Below, piece after piece: positions 1 through 7,410 of a stretch of 7,920 nucleotides of DNA (positions within the stretch are counted from its first letter, which is position 1; each line of letters begins with the position of its first letter). Source of the DNA: Eubacteriales bacterium. GTDB lineage: Bacteria; Bacillota; Clostridia; Peptostreptococcales; Anaerovoracaceae. The position numbers and the translations under genes are program-made. Under the pieces are notes generated by a model. That model was not told the DNA's origin. It searched no databases and saw only the letters and a program-made list of their open reading frames with translations. The stretch is taken from positions 1-7,920 of the forward strand of contig JAQVOT010000050.1 in assembly GCA_028702415.1 (NCBI GenBank), written 5' to 3'.

Positions 1-813
<813 letters not shown>

Positions 814-869
814 TTAACGAAACTGTATTTTATGAGTTCTGGCGTCGTAATTATTGACACCAATATCTA

Positions 870-1394
870 TTACTCAACAGGGTCAGAGATGCCCGCATCT
901 CCTCTGTTGATTCCTGTTACACCTGTTCTGCATACGTCCACCAGTTCGTAGCAGCTCATCATATCCATGAAGCCGTCTATTTTTTCTGATGAGCCCGTAA
1001 GCTCTATAATCATGCTCTTTCTGGATAGATCTACGATTCTCCCTCGATAGATTTCCACAATTTCCATGATATGGGACCGGTCTTTCTTGCCGGCCTTGAC
1101 CTTCAGAAGAAGCAGTTCTCTGTATATGCTCTTGGCGTCCATAATGGATATAGTCTTAACAAACTCCTGCTTGGCCGTCTGGGTCATTATCTGATTGAAT
1201 TTATGATCGTCACCTGTTGTTGCTATGGTTATTCTGGTCAGCTTCGGGTCGTTGGTGGGAGAAGCCGTAAAGGAGTCGATGTTGAAACCCCGTCTTGAAA
1301 AAAGGCTTCCCAGTCTCGCCGTTACACCCGGCTCATTGGACACCAGAATACTGACTATCTCACTTCTTTCTGTTTTTTCTGTGGCTTTGCTCAT
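870..1394 (-). CDS. ilvN: Acetohydroxyacid synthase regulatory (small) subunit, copy 1
   Basis: Regulatory partner of AHAS: it activates the catalytic subunit and usually confers feedback inhibition by valine or other branched-chain amino acids. The protein is 174 residues, the usual length of the IlvN/IlvH family. An N-terminal ACT domain spans about residues 11-90, with the signature NEPGVTARLGSLFSRRGFNI followed by DSFTASPTNDP. Gly23 and Asn38 align with E. coli IlvH Gly14 and Asn29, positions where changes give valine resistance, so an effector site looks preserved. The second half (about 90-174) matches the C-terminal family domain, including EIYRGRIVDLS and the tail RTGVTGINRGD. The start is supported by GGAGG six bases upstream (complement of 1401-1405). 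It begins 15 bases after the leftward ilvB stop, so it is almost certainly co-transcribed and its product assembled with that IlvB. Confidence 0.97.
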   Translation of the reverse strand: MSKATEKTERSEIVSILVSNEPGVTARLGSLFSRRGFNIDSFTASPTNDPKLTRITIATTGDDHKFNQIMTQTAKQEFVKTISIMDAKSIYRELLLLKVKAGKKDRSHIMEIVEIYRGRIVDLSRKSMIIELTGSSEKIDGFMDMMSCYELVDVCRTGVTGINRGDAGISDPVE

Positions 1395-1409
1395 TTTATA
1401 CCTCCGATC

Positions 1410-3071
1410 CTAACCGATTATCATGTCTTCAATAGTTCCGCCGCCCGGAATCATGGGGTATACATTCTCTGTTTTTGCTATCCTGCAGTCGATCCAGACA
1501 GGGCCTTTTTCCTTAAGGGCATTTTTGAATACTTCTTCAAATTCCGTCGGTGTTTCTGCCGAGAAACCCTTTGCACCGAAGCCTTCTGCCAGTTTTACAA
1601 AATCTGTTTTTCTGTGAGGGTCGGTGGATGAGTATCTGTTTCCGTAGAAAGCGCCCTGCCACTGATAAACCATGCCGAGGACCTGGTTGTTCATTATCAC
1701 TGTAATGATTGGGAGCTCCTGGCTTACGGCGGTGCAGGCTTCATTGAGGTTCATGTGGAAGGAGCCGTCACCGGTAAAATGAATAACTCTGCAGTCGGGA
1801 CATCCGATCTTTGCACCTATTGCCGCTCCGTAACCGAAACCCATTGTTCCAAGGCCACCGCTGGTGATAAATCTCTTTGTCTTCTCGTGGTGGATGTACT
1901 GTGCGGACCACATCTGATGCTGACCCACGTCGGTTACGTATATGGTTTCCCTGTCTGTATTCTCGCAGACGGTGTTGATGATTTCACTTGGATGAAGCTC
2001 CGCGTCGCAGCTTTTCACATCTCCTTTGATTTTTTTCCAGCCGGTTGCCTGTTCAATCCACTCTTCGTGTTTTCTGTTTTTTATGAGAGGCAGCAGGGCT
2101 GTAAGGAACTCCTTAACATCCGCATGGACACCCAGGTCCACGATGACGTTCTTGTTTATTTCACTTGCGTCTATGTCCACCTGGATTTTATGAGCACGCT
2201 TGCCGAATTTGGAAGGATTGAGAGCGACTCTGTCGCTGAATCTCGTTCCCAGGGCGATGATCAGATCCGATCTGTCGAAAGCCTTGTTTGCTGCGATAGT
2301 TCCGTGCATGCCTGCCATTCCCAGCCCACGGGGATCGTTGTATCCGATCACGCCTGCCGACATCAATGTGTGTGCCGCCGGGATATCGGCTATTTCCATG
2401 AGTTTTCTCATTTCCTCGCCGGCATCTGCTGTTGCAACACCACCGCCGCAGTAGATGACCGGTTTATCCGACGCATTGATCATGGATGCGAATCTGTTAA
2501 GATCATCATCGGAGAAGGATGGTTTCTCGCTGAAATCCATAGGTTTTTTTTGTTTGTAGTTTACAATTTTAGCGGTTACATCCTTGGTGATATCCACCAG
2601 GACTGGACCCTTACGGCCGCTGCCGGCGATTCTGAATGCGTCGTGAAGTGCATCAGAGAGGTCTTCAATCCTGTTGACGAAAAAAGAATGCTTAGTTATA
2701 GGTATCACTATGTTTGAAATGCATACTTCCTGAAAAGCATCTCTTCCGATCAGGTTGTCCGCCACGTTTGCGGTTATTGCCACCACCGGGACACTATCCA
2801 TGAAGGCCGTCGCCAGACCGGTAACGAGATTTGTTGCTCCCGGACCACTTGTTGCGAAGCAGACTCCGGTTTTGCCTGTTGCTCTGGCATATCCGTCAGC
2901 TGCATGGGACGCACCCTGTTCGTGAGCCGTCATTATGTGTCTGATTTTTTCTTTGTACTCGAAAAGGGCATCGTACAAATTAAGAGCTGCCCCGCCCGGA
3001 TAGCCGAAGACTGTGTCTACATCATGCTCCAGCAGAATCTCCATTACAAGCTGAGATCCGTTTAATCGCAT
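1410..3071 (-). CDS. ilvB: Acetohydroxyacid synthase catalytic (large) subunit, copy 1
   Basis: ThDP- and FAD-dependent enzyme that condenses two pyruvates to 2-acetolactate, or pyruvate with 2-ketobutyrate to acetohydroxybutyrate: the first common step of branched-chain synthesis. It is 553 residues, normal for the family, with three domains in order. The N-terminal Pyr domain has catalytic Glu51 in AHEQG and SGPGATNLVTG. The central FAD-binding domain is at about 190-340. The C-terminal PP domain has the Mg-ThDP motif Gly434-Asp435-Gly436 running to Asn461-Asn462, then GMVYQWQ (Trp471) and a short normal loop (YSSTDPHRKTDF). An oddity is Cys117 in FQEVC, where bacterial enzymes generally have Asp. 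The start is supported by AGGAGG (complement of 3081-3086), nine bases away. First gene of the leftward ilvBNC operon. The AHAS identity rests on FQE, QWQ and the adjacent ilvN, which argue against a catabolic acetolactate synthase. Confidence 0.97.
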   Translation of the reverse strand: MRLNGSQLVMEILLEHDVDTVFGYPGGAALNLYDALFEYKEKIRHIMTAHEQGASHAADGYARATGKTGVCFATSGPGATNLVTGLATAFMDSVPVVAITANVADNLIGRDAFQEVCISNIVIPITKHSFFVNRIEDLSDALHDAFRIAGSGRKGPVLVDITKDVTAKIVNYKQKKPMDFSEKPSFSDDDLNRFASMINASDKPVIYCGGGVATADAGEEMRKLMEIADIPAAHTLMSAGVIGYNDPRGLGMAGMHGTIAANKAFDRSDLIIALGTRFSDRVALNPSKFGKRAHKIQVDIDASEINKNVIVDLGVHADVKEFLTALLPLIKNRKHEEWIEQATGWKKIKGDVKSCDAELHPSEIINTVCENTDRETIYVTDVGQHQMWSAQYIHHEKTKRFITSGGLGTMGFGYGAAIGAKIGCPDCRVIHFTGDGSFHMNLNEACTAVSQELPIITVIMNNQVLGMVYQWQGAFYGNRYSSTDPHRKTDFVKLAEGFGAKGFSAETPTEFEEVFKNALKEKGPVWIDCRIAKTENVYPMIPGGGTIEDMIIG

Positions 3072-3087
3072 TTTTTATATCCTCCTG

Positions 3088-3120
3088 TTTGTCTTATTGA
3101 GTGAATATTTGTCTTATTGA
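3088..3120. repeat. Two-copy 13-bp direct repeat with 20-bp period in the leftward leader
   Basis: TTTGTCTTATTGA occurs perfectly at 3088-3100 and 3108-3120. Extending to the full 20-bp units (3088-3107 and 3108-3127), 18 of 20 positions agree. The period is close to two helical turns. On the leftward transcript the downstream copy ends one base before AGGAGG, the ilvB ribosome binding site. It could be a tandem protein-binding site on DNA or RNA. Confidence 0.85.
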
Positions 3121-3167
3121 ATTAATATGTCTGAATGTCTAATCCAGAGTTCATGAATTAATTCCAT
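3114..3167 (-). CDS. Possible leader peptide upstream of leftward ilvB (speculative)
   Basis: A minus-strand mini-ORF, ATG at 3167-3165 to TAA at 3116-3114, encodes 17 residues, MELIHELWIRHSDILIQ. Seven of these are Leu or Ile, and the ORF begins just downstream of the predicted transcription start, where leader peptides of branched-chain amino acid operons sit. Against it: only a weak GAG-like ribosome site precedes the ATG, AT-rich DNA gives many Ile/Leu codons by chance, and I see no GC-rich terminator stem between it and ilvB. Its stop codon overlaps the upstream copy of the 13-bp direct repeat. If real, it would have to act by some route other than classical transcription attenuation, for example through translation of ilvB. 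Confidence 0.25.
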   Translation of the reverse strand: MELIHELWIRHSDILIQ

Positions 3168-3181
3168 TTTTACTCATTCTA

Positions 3182-3209
3182 ATTATATCCGAAATCTCAT
3201 GATAATCAA
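3182..3209 (-). promoter_or_regulatory. Predicted sigma-A-type promoter for leftward ilvBNC
   Basis: On the minus strand, TTGATT (complement of 3204-3209) and a perfect TATAAT (complement of 3182-3187) are separated by 16 bases. The -35 matches consensus at four of six positions and the -10 at all six. Transcription would start near 3175, giving a leader of about 104 nt before the ilvB ATG. That is much longer than the rightward leader and leaves room for post-initiation control. Confidence 0.7.
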
Positions 3210-3292
3210 GTACTGTTAATCAAAAATTGTGGTTTGTTTACAAAAAAATGCAAAAACTATAGTAAAATTACACAAAAAGTGTATCAAACCTG

Positions 3293-3321
3293 TTGACAAG
3301 GTATTTACCTTAATATATATT
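3293..3321 (+). promoter_or_regulatory. Predicted sigma-A-type promoter for rightward ilvBN-leuAC
   Basis: A perfect TTGACA at 3293-3298 and TATATT at 3316-3321 are separated by the optimal 17 bases. The predicted start is near 3328, about 35 nt from the ilvB ATG, too short for a T-box or a classical leader-peptide attenuator. Control of this operon is therefore more likely at initiation. The A-rich sequence just upstream could act as an UP element. Confidence 0.75.
3298..3311. promoter_or_regulatory. Candidate operator: perfect inverted repeat inside the rightward promoter spacer
   Basis: AAGGTA-TT-TACCTT is a perfect palindrome with 6-bp arms and a 2-bp centre. It lies exactly between the -35 and -10 boxes, overlapping the last base of the -35. 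A dimeric repressor bound here would block RNA polymerase. The regulator is unknown: the motif is not the CodY box and I do not recognise it as belonging to a named family. The operator role is inferred from symmetry and position only. Confidence 0.5.
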
Positions 3322-3362
3322 CGTGTCAAGAGCACCCGTAATTATTATAAGAGGAAGAGAAA

Positions 3363-5126
3363 ATGACAAAGATTACAGGTAATGAATTTTTCGTTAAGGC
3401 TTTGCAGGAGGAAGGTGTTGAGCATATTTTTGCTTATCCAGGGGCCTGTGTAATTGAAATTTTTGACGAAATCTACAAACAGACGCAATTTGATCTTATC
3501 CTGCCGAGACACGAGCAGGGACTTATTCATGCAGCGGAGGGCTATGCCAGATCAACGGGAAAACCGGGGGTATGCCTCGTTACAAGCGGGCCCGGAGCCA
3601 CGAATCTTGTGACGGGGATCGCCGATGCGAATCTTGACAGTGTTCCACTTGTTTGTTTCACCGGTCAGGTGGCAACAGGACTCATTGGCAATGACACCTT
3701 CCAGGAGGTTGACATTGTGGGCATCACAAGAAACATAAGCAAGTATTCCATAATGGTCAGGGACAGGGCGGAACTGAACACTGCTATAAAGGAAGCTTTC
3801 TATATAGCAACTACAGGTCGTCCGGGGCCGGTTCTTGTGGACCTCCCCAAGGATGTAATGGCTGAAATCGGCAGCGATATTTATCCTGAAAAGGTAAACC
3901 TGCGAGGTTACAAGCCTAACACCAAAATTCATGACAGGCAGATATCAAAGGCCATCAACATGATATACAAAGCCAAAAGGCCGATGTTTTTACTTGGAGG
4001 TGGTGTGAAAATCGCACGGGCAGTTAAGGACATGACAGCCCTCATGGAAAAATCAGAGATCCCTGTTGTAACAACCATAATGGGGAAGGGCAGCGTTCCC
4101 ACAAATTCACCATTATATTACGGAAATGTTGGTATGCACGGATGTTATGCTGCAAACAATGGGGTTAACAGTTGCGATTTGCTGATTTCCATAGGCACCA
4201 GATTCAACGACAGAATCACCGGAAAGCTGGGGACCTTCGCTACGGAAGCTAAGATTATTCACATAGATATAGATACAGCATCTATTTCAAAGAATGTCAC
4301 GGTTGATGTTCCTCTCGTGGGTGATGCGGGGGAGGCCATCCGCAAAATGCTGAAGGCTGCAGAAGAGAGGGGCGCCTGTGAAACAGGCAAGTGGAGGAAA
4401 CAGCTTGAGGAATGGCAGATTGCAGAGCCTTTGCAGCAGGAAGAAAAGGAGAAACTGGTTCCTAAGCAGATTATTGATGCTATAAATGAGCTTTATGATG
4501 AACCTATAGTTACTACTGACGTGGGTCAGAATCAGATGTGGACAACTCAGTTCTTCGAAATATACGGCAGGCGACAGCTTATAACAAGCGGTGGCCTGGG
4601 GACCATGGGTTACGGCCTTCCTTCATCCATAGGTGTTGCCATCGGCAATCCGGGACGGGATGTAATTTCCATTTCCGGGGATGGTGGATTTCAGATGAAT
4701 TCTCAGGAGCTGGCCACGGCTGTGTCGGAGGGGCTTCCTATTACGGCATGTATTTTCAACAACGGATACCTGGGCATGGTTCGCCAGTGGCAGGATCTGT
4801 TTTACAACAAGTCCTATGCGGGCACCTGTCTGCTAAGGCGCAAGGGTCGTGAATGTGACGTCAATCTGAGAAAGGGCACCAAGCACTGCAATGGCAGAAA
4901 AGCTGAATGTTACCCTTACATTCCGGACTTTGTAAAGCTTGCAGAGAGCTATGGCGCTCAAGGCATCAGGGTCACAAAGAAGGAAGAAATCGCTGAAGCC
5001 TTTGCAAAAGCAAAAGCCAAGAAGGATGGGCCTACGGTAATTGAATTCATGATCCAGGATGAAGAACTGGTATTTCCGATGATCAAGCCCGGGGGACCGA
5101 TAACTGATCTTATTACGGGCATGTAA
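3363..5126 (+). CDS. ilvB: Acetohydroxyacid synthase catalytic subunit, copy 2, with a Cys-rich insertion
   Basis: Second AHAS large subunit: ThDP/FAD/Mg-dependent synthesis of 2-acetolactate or acetohydroxybutyrate from pyruvate. It has 587 residues, 34 more than its divergent neighbour. Pyr domain: catalytic Glu51 in RHEQG, SGPGATNLVTG, and FQEVD with Asp117. A central FAD-binding domain follows at about 190-350. The PP domain has the Mg-ThDP motif Gly439-Asp440-Gly441 to Asn466-Asn467, then GMVRQWQ with Trp476. Between Tyr485 and Asp522, where copy 1 has nine residues, this protein has 36, including Cys489, Cys498, Cys509 and Cys516 (spacing C-x8-C-x10-C-x6-C). The reading frame is open throughout and returns to the family consensus at PDFVKLAESYG, so this is a true insertion and not a frameshift. 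AGAGGAAG lies just before the ATG. First gene of the rightward operon, 13 bases from its ilvN. Confidence 0.96.
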   Translation: MTKITGNEFFVKALQEEGVEHIFAYPGACVIEIFDEIYKQTQFDLILPRHEQGLIHAAEGYARSTGKPGVCLVTSGPGATNLVTGIADANLDSVPLVCFTGQVATGLIGNDTFQEVDIVGITRNISKYSIMVRDRAELNTAIKEAFYIATTGRPGPVLVDLPKDVMAEIGSDIYPEKVNLRGYKPNTKIHDRQISKAINMIYKAKRPMFLLGGGVKIARAVKDMTALMEKSEIPVVTTIMGKGSVPTNSPLYYGNVGMHGCYAANNGVNSCDLLISIGTRFNDRITGKLGTFATEAKIIHIDIDTASISKNVTVDVPLVGDAGEAIRKMLKAAEERGACETGKWRKQLEEWQIAEPLQQEEKEKLVPKQIIDAINELYDEPIVTTDVGQNQMWTTQFFEIYGRRQLITSGGLGTMGYGLPSSIGVAIGNPGRDVISISGDGGFQMNSQELATAVSEGLPITACIFNNGYLGMVRQWQDLFYNKSYAGTCLLRRKGRECDVNLRKGTKHCNGRKAECYPYIPDFVKLAESYGAQGIRVTKKEEIAEAFAKAKAKKDGPTVIEFMIQDEELVFPMIKPGGPITDLITGM

Positions 5127-5139
5127 GGAGGCGGAGAAA

Positions 5140-5658
5140 ATGAATAAAACCGATAATGACATGAAACGAAGATGGCTGTCCCTGTTCGTGGAGAACCGGA
5201 TTGGTGTTCTGGCCAGAGTGTCGGGTCTGCTCAGCGGCAAATCCTACAATATTCATTCTCTGACCGTTGGGGAAACTGAAAATCCGGAGGTTTCCAGAAT
5301 GACTGTCTGCCTGGATGCGGACGACAGGACCTACGAGCAGATAACCAAGCAGTTTAACAGGAGTGTTGAGGTAATAAAAGTAATTGATTTCACAAACCTG
5401 TCTATTCGCACCAAGGAGGTAATGTTCATAAAGGTCAGCGGTCTAAATGACCGGGGCAGAGCAGAGCTTTTTCAGATGGCTCAGGCTTTCAAGTTCAGGA
5501 TTAAGGACATGGATTCGGATAGTGTACTTGTTGAAGCGGTAAGGACTGAAATAAAGAATGATTCGATTCTGAATGCCATCAGAAGTCGCTTCACCAATCT
5601 AGAGGTAGTTCGGGGCGGCCCGGTAGCAATAGAATCGATCAGCATGCAAGACAGGTAG
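5140..5658 (+). CDS. ilvN: Acetohydroxyacid synthase regulatory (small) subunit, copy 2
   Basis: Regulatory subunit expected to pair with the rightward IlvB, stimulating it and transmitting end-product inhibition. It has 172 residues, the normal length. The ACT domain at about 10-85 opens KRRWLSLFVENRIGVLARVS, followed by GKSYNIHSLTVGETENPEVSRMTV, a form I associate with clostridial IlvN. Gly22 and Asn37 align with the E. coli IlvH Gly14 and Asn29 effector-site residues. The C-terminal domain includes VMFIKVSG and ends with VVRGGPVAIESI; it differs clearly from copy 1, which keeps the RTGVTGINRGD ending. The start at 5140 is chosen because AGGAGG overlaps the ilvB stop eight bases upstream. 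An internal ATG at 5161 lies closer to the conserved region but lacks such a site. Confidence 0.96.
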   Translation: MNKTDNDMKRRWLSLFVENRIGVLARVSGLLSGKSYNIHSLTVGETENPEVSRMTVCLDADDRTYEQITKQFNRSVEVIKVIDFTNLSIRTKEVMFIKVSGLNDRGRAELFQMAQAFKFRIKDMDSDSVLVEAVRTEIKNDSILNAIRSRFTNLEVVRGGPVAIESISMQDR

Positions 5659-5673
5659 AAAGGAAAGTAATTA

Positions 5674-7380
5674 ATGGATAATTACAGCAAATACAAAAAA
5701 GGCTATTATCCCGTGGGTGGGGAATACTGCAAGTGGACTCAGAAAGATCATATAGAGAAGGCGCCTATATGGTGCAGTGTTGATCTTCGAGACGGAAACC
5801 AGGCATTGATAGTGCCAATGAGTCTGGAAGAAAAAATAGAATTCTTCAACTATCTTGTGAAGATAGGATTCAAGGAAATAGAGGTCGGTTTCCCGGCGGC
5901 ATCAGAAACAGAATACAAATTTCTGAGAACCCTAATCGAAGAGGACATGGTTCCCGATGATGTGACACTTCAGGTCCTTACCCAGTCCAGAAAGCACATT
6001 ATAAAGAAAACCTTCGATTCACTGCTGGGAGCAAAAAAGGCAATAGTACATCTGTACAATTCAACATCAGTTGCTCAGAGGGAGCAGGTTTTCAAAAAGG
6101 AAAAAGAAGAAATAAAACAGATTGCTTTAAATGGTGCAAAGCTGATAAAGGAATGTGCTGCCCAGCCGGAGTACCGGGGAACAGAATTCTCATTTGAGTA
6201 TTCACCGGAGAGTTTCACGGGCACAGAGACGGATTACGCGGCAGAGGTCTGCAATGGTGTGATTGACATCTGGGAGCCTACAGCTGACAACAAGGTGATC
6301 ATAAATCTGCCGGCTACAGTAGCCATGTCAATGCCCCACGTGTACGCCTCACAGATTGAATACATGTGTGAGCATCTCCATAATAGGGAAAACATTATTG
6401 TCTCTCTTCATCCCCACAATGACAGGGGAACAGCCGTTGCTGATGCAGAACTGGGACTTCTGGCAGGAGGCGACAGAGTGGAGGGGACTCTTTTCGGAAA
6501 CGGGGAGAGAACAGGAAATGTGGACATAGTGACAGTTGCACTTAACATGTTCTCTCAAGGGGTTGATCCGGAATTGGATTTCTCCAACATGCCGGAGACG
6601 GTCAGCGTTTACGAGAAGTACACTGATATGAAGGTTCATCCAAGACAACCCTACGCCGGTCAGCTGGTATTTGCTGCATTCTCCGGGTCACATCAGGATG
6701 CGATAGCAAAGGGTATGAAATACCGTGTTGACAGGGATACCAGCAAATGGAACGTGCCATATCTGCCAATTGACCCCAAGGACGTGGGAAGAGAATACGA
6801 GGCGGATGTGATAAGAATCAACAGCCAGTCCGGCAAGGGCGGCGTGGCATATATTCTTGAAAACAATTTTGGATACATTATTCCTGCCGGAATGCGGGAG
6901 GAGATCGGCTACATGGTCAAGGACATTTCCGACAGGGAACACAAGGAGCTGACGCCGATTGAGGTTTACAGAGCTTTTGCAAAGGAATACGTCAATGTAT
7001 TCGACCATATCGACATTACCGACGCTGTCTTCGAAAAAGCATCAAGCTTCAGAGCAAATGACGGCATGATCGTAAAAATAAAGGTGAGAATAGCTGAGGA
7101 GATTTATGAATTCGAAGCTCTTGGAAACGGGCGACTGGATGCAATCAGCAATGCCTTGAAGATGTCACCGTACACCTTTAATTACAAGTTTATTACATAT
7201 TCGGAGCACGCACTTTCAACAGATTCTCATTCGAAGGCTGCCGCCTACGTCTGCATTGAGGACATGAACGGTAACATTTTCTGGGGTGTTGGAATCCACG
7301 AGGACATTATTCTGGCATCGGTGAATGCCCTGGTAAGTGCCCTTAACAGACAGAACAAGAAGGATCATTTTGTAGAGTAG
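5674..7380 (+). CDS. leuA: 2-Isopropylmalate synthase, long (fungal/actinobacterial-like) type
   Basis: Condenses acetyl-CoA with 2-ketoisovalerate to 2-isopropylmalate, the committed step of leucine synthesis; cytosolic. It has 568 residues, longer than E. coli LeuA (523). The catalytic TIM barrel spans about 28-310: SVDLRDGNQAL with Arg39-Asp40 at the end of the first strand, the metal ligand motif His246-Pro-His248-Asn-Asp250, and GNGERTGN at 275-282. The segment GYYPVGGEYCKWTQKDHIEKAPIW before the barrel, and the sequence after it, place the protein in the long LeuA group typified by yeast and Mycobacterium, not the E. coli group. Residues about 435-560 form the leucine-binding regulatory domain, with GNGRLDAISNAL as its recognisable motif, so leucine feedback is likely. 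AAAGGAA precedes the ATG. It follows ilvN by 15 bases, so acetolactate production and its diversion to leucine are expressed together. Confidence 0.96.
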   Translation: MDNYSKYKKGYYPVGGEYCKWTQKDHIEKAPIWCSVDLRDGNQALIVPMSLEEKIEFFNYLVKIGFKEIEVGFPAASETEYKFLRTLIEEDMVPDDVTLQVLTQSRKHIIKKTFDSLLGAKKAIVHLYNSTSVAQREQVFKKEKEEIKQIALNGAKLIKECAAQPEYRGTEFSFEYSPESFTGTETDYAAEVCNGVIDIWEPTADNKVIINLPATVAMSMPHVYASQIEYMCEHLHNRENIIVSLHPHNDRGTAVADAELGLLAGGDRVEGTLFGNGERTGNVDIVTVALNMFSQGVDPELDFSNMPETVSVYEKYTDMKVHPRQPYAGQLVFAAFSGSHQDAIAKGMKYRVDRDTSKWNVPYLPIDPKDVGREYEADVIRINSQSGKGGVAYILENNFGYIIPAGMREEIGYMVKDISDREHKELTPIEVYRAFAKEYVNVFDHIDITDAVFEKASSFRANDGMIVKIKVRIAEEIYEFEALGNGRLDAISNALKMSPYTFNYKFITYSEHALSTDSHSKAAAYVCIEDMNGNIFWGVGIHEDIILASVNALVSALNRQNKKDHFVE

Positions 7381-7410
7381 CGACGGCATTATACAGAGGA
7401 GAACAATCAT

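Larger units (their letters stand above)
3072..3362. promoter_or_regulatory. Shared divergent control region between the two ilv/leu operons
   Basis: This 291-bp AT-rich stretch separates the two divergent ilvB start codons and contains no conventional gene. Read from left to right it holds the leftward ribosome site, a 13-bp direct repeat, a possible leader mini-ORF, the leftward promoter, a series of phased A-tracts, the rightward promoter with an internal inverted repeat, and the rightward ribosome site. The two -35 boxes are about 83 bp apart, back to back, so one bound regulator could affect both promoters. The assignments are from reading the sequence; no transcript ends are known. Confidence 0.85.

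Noticed and set aside
854..859. TTGACA on the plus strand between ilvC and ilvN
   Set aside because: No matching -10 lies 16-18 bases downstream, and it would point antisense into ilvN.
1755..2717. Long plus-strand open frame of 320 codons opposite the leftward ilvB
   Set aside because: It lies entirely antisense to a clearly conserved AHAS gene, its translation is Cys/His-rich and unlike any family, and there is no ribosome site. It is a shadow of the codon bias of ilvB.
3072..3175. T-box riboswitch or terminator-based attenuator in the leftward leader
   Set aside because: The leader is only about 104 nt, has no T-box conserved sequence that I can find, and has no GC-rich stem followed by a U-run.
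3072..3362. CodY box (AATTTTCWGAAAATT type) in the control region
   Set aside because: No stretch resembling the consensus at a convincing level was found on reading both strands.
4538..4852. Plus-strand frame overlapping ilvB near the insertion, raising the idea of a frameshift
   Set aside because: The main frame stays open through the insertion and regains the family consensus (PDFVKLAESYG) in the same frame, so the insert is genuine.
4833..5240. Minus-strand open frame across the rightward ilvB/ilvN junction, and smaller antisense frames in ilvC, ilvN and leuA
   Set aside because: All are antisense to intact conserved genes, without ribosome sites or recognisable protein features.
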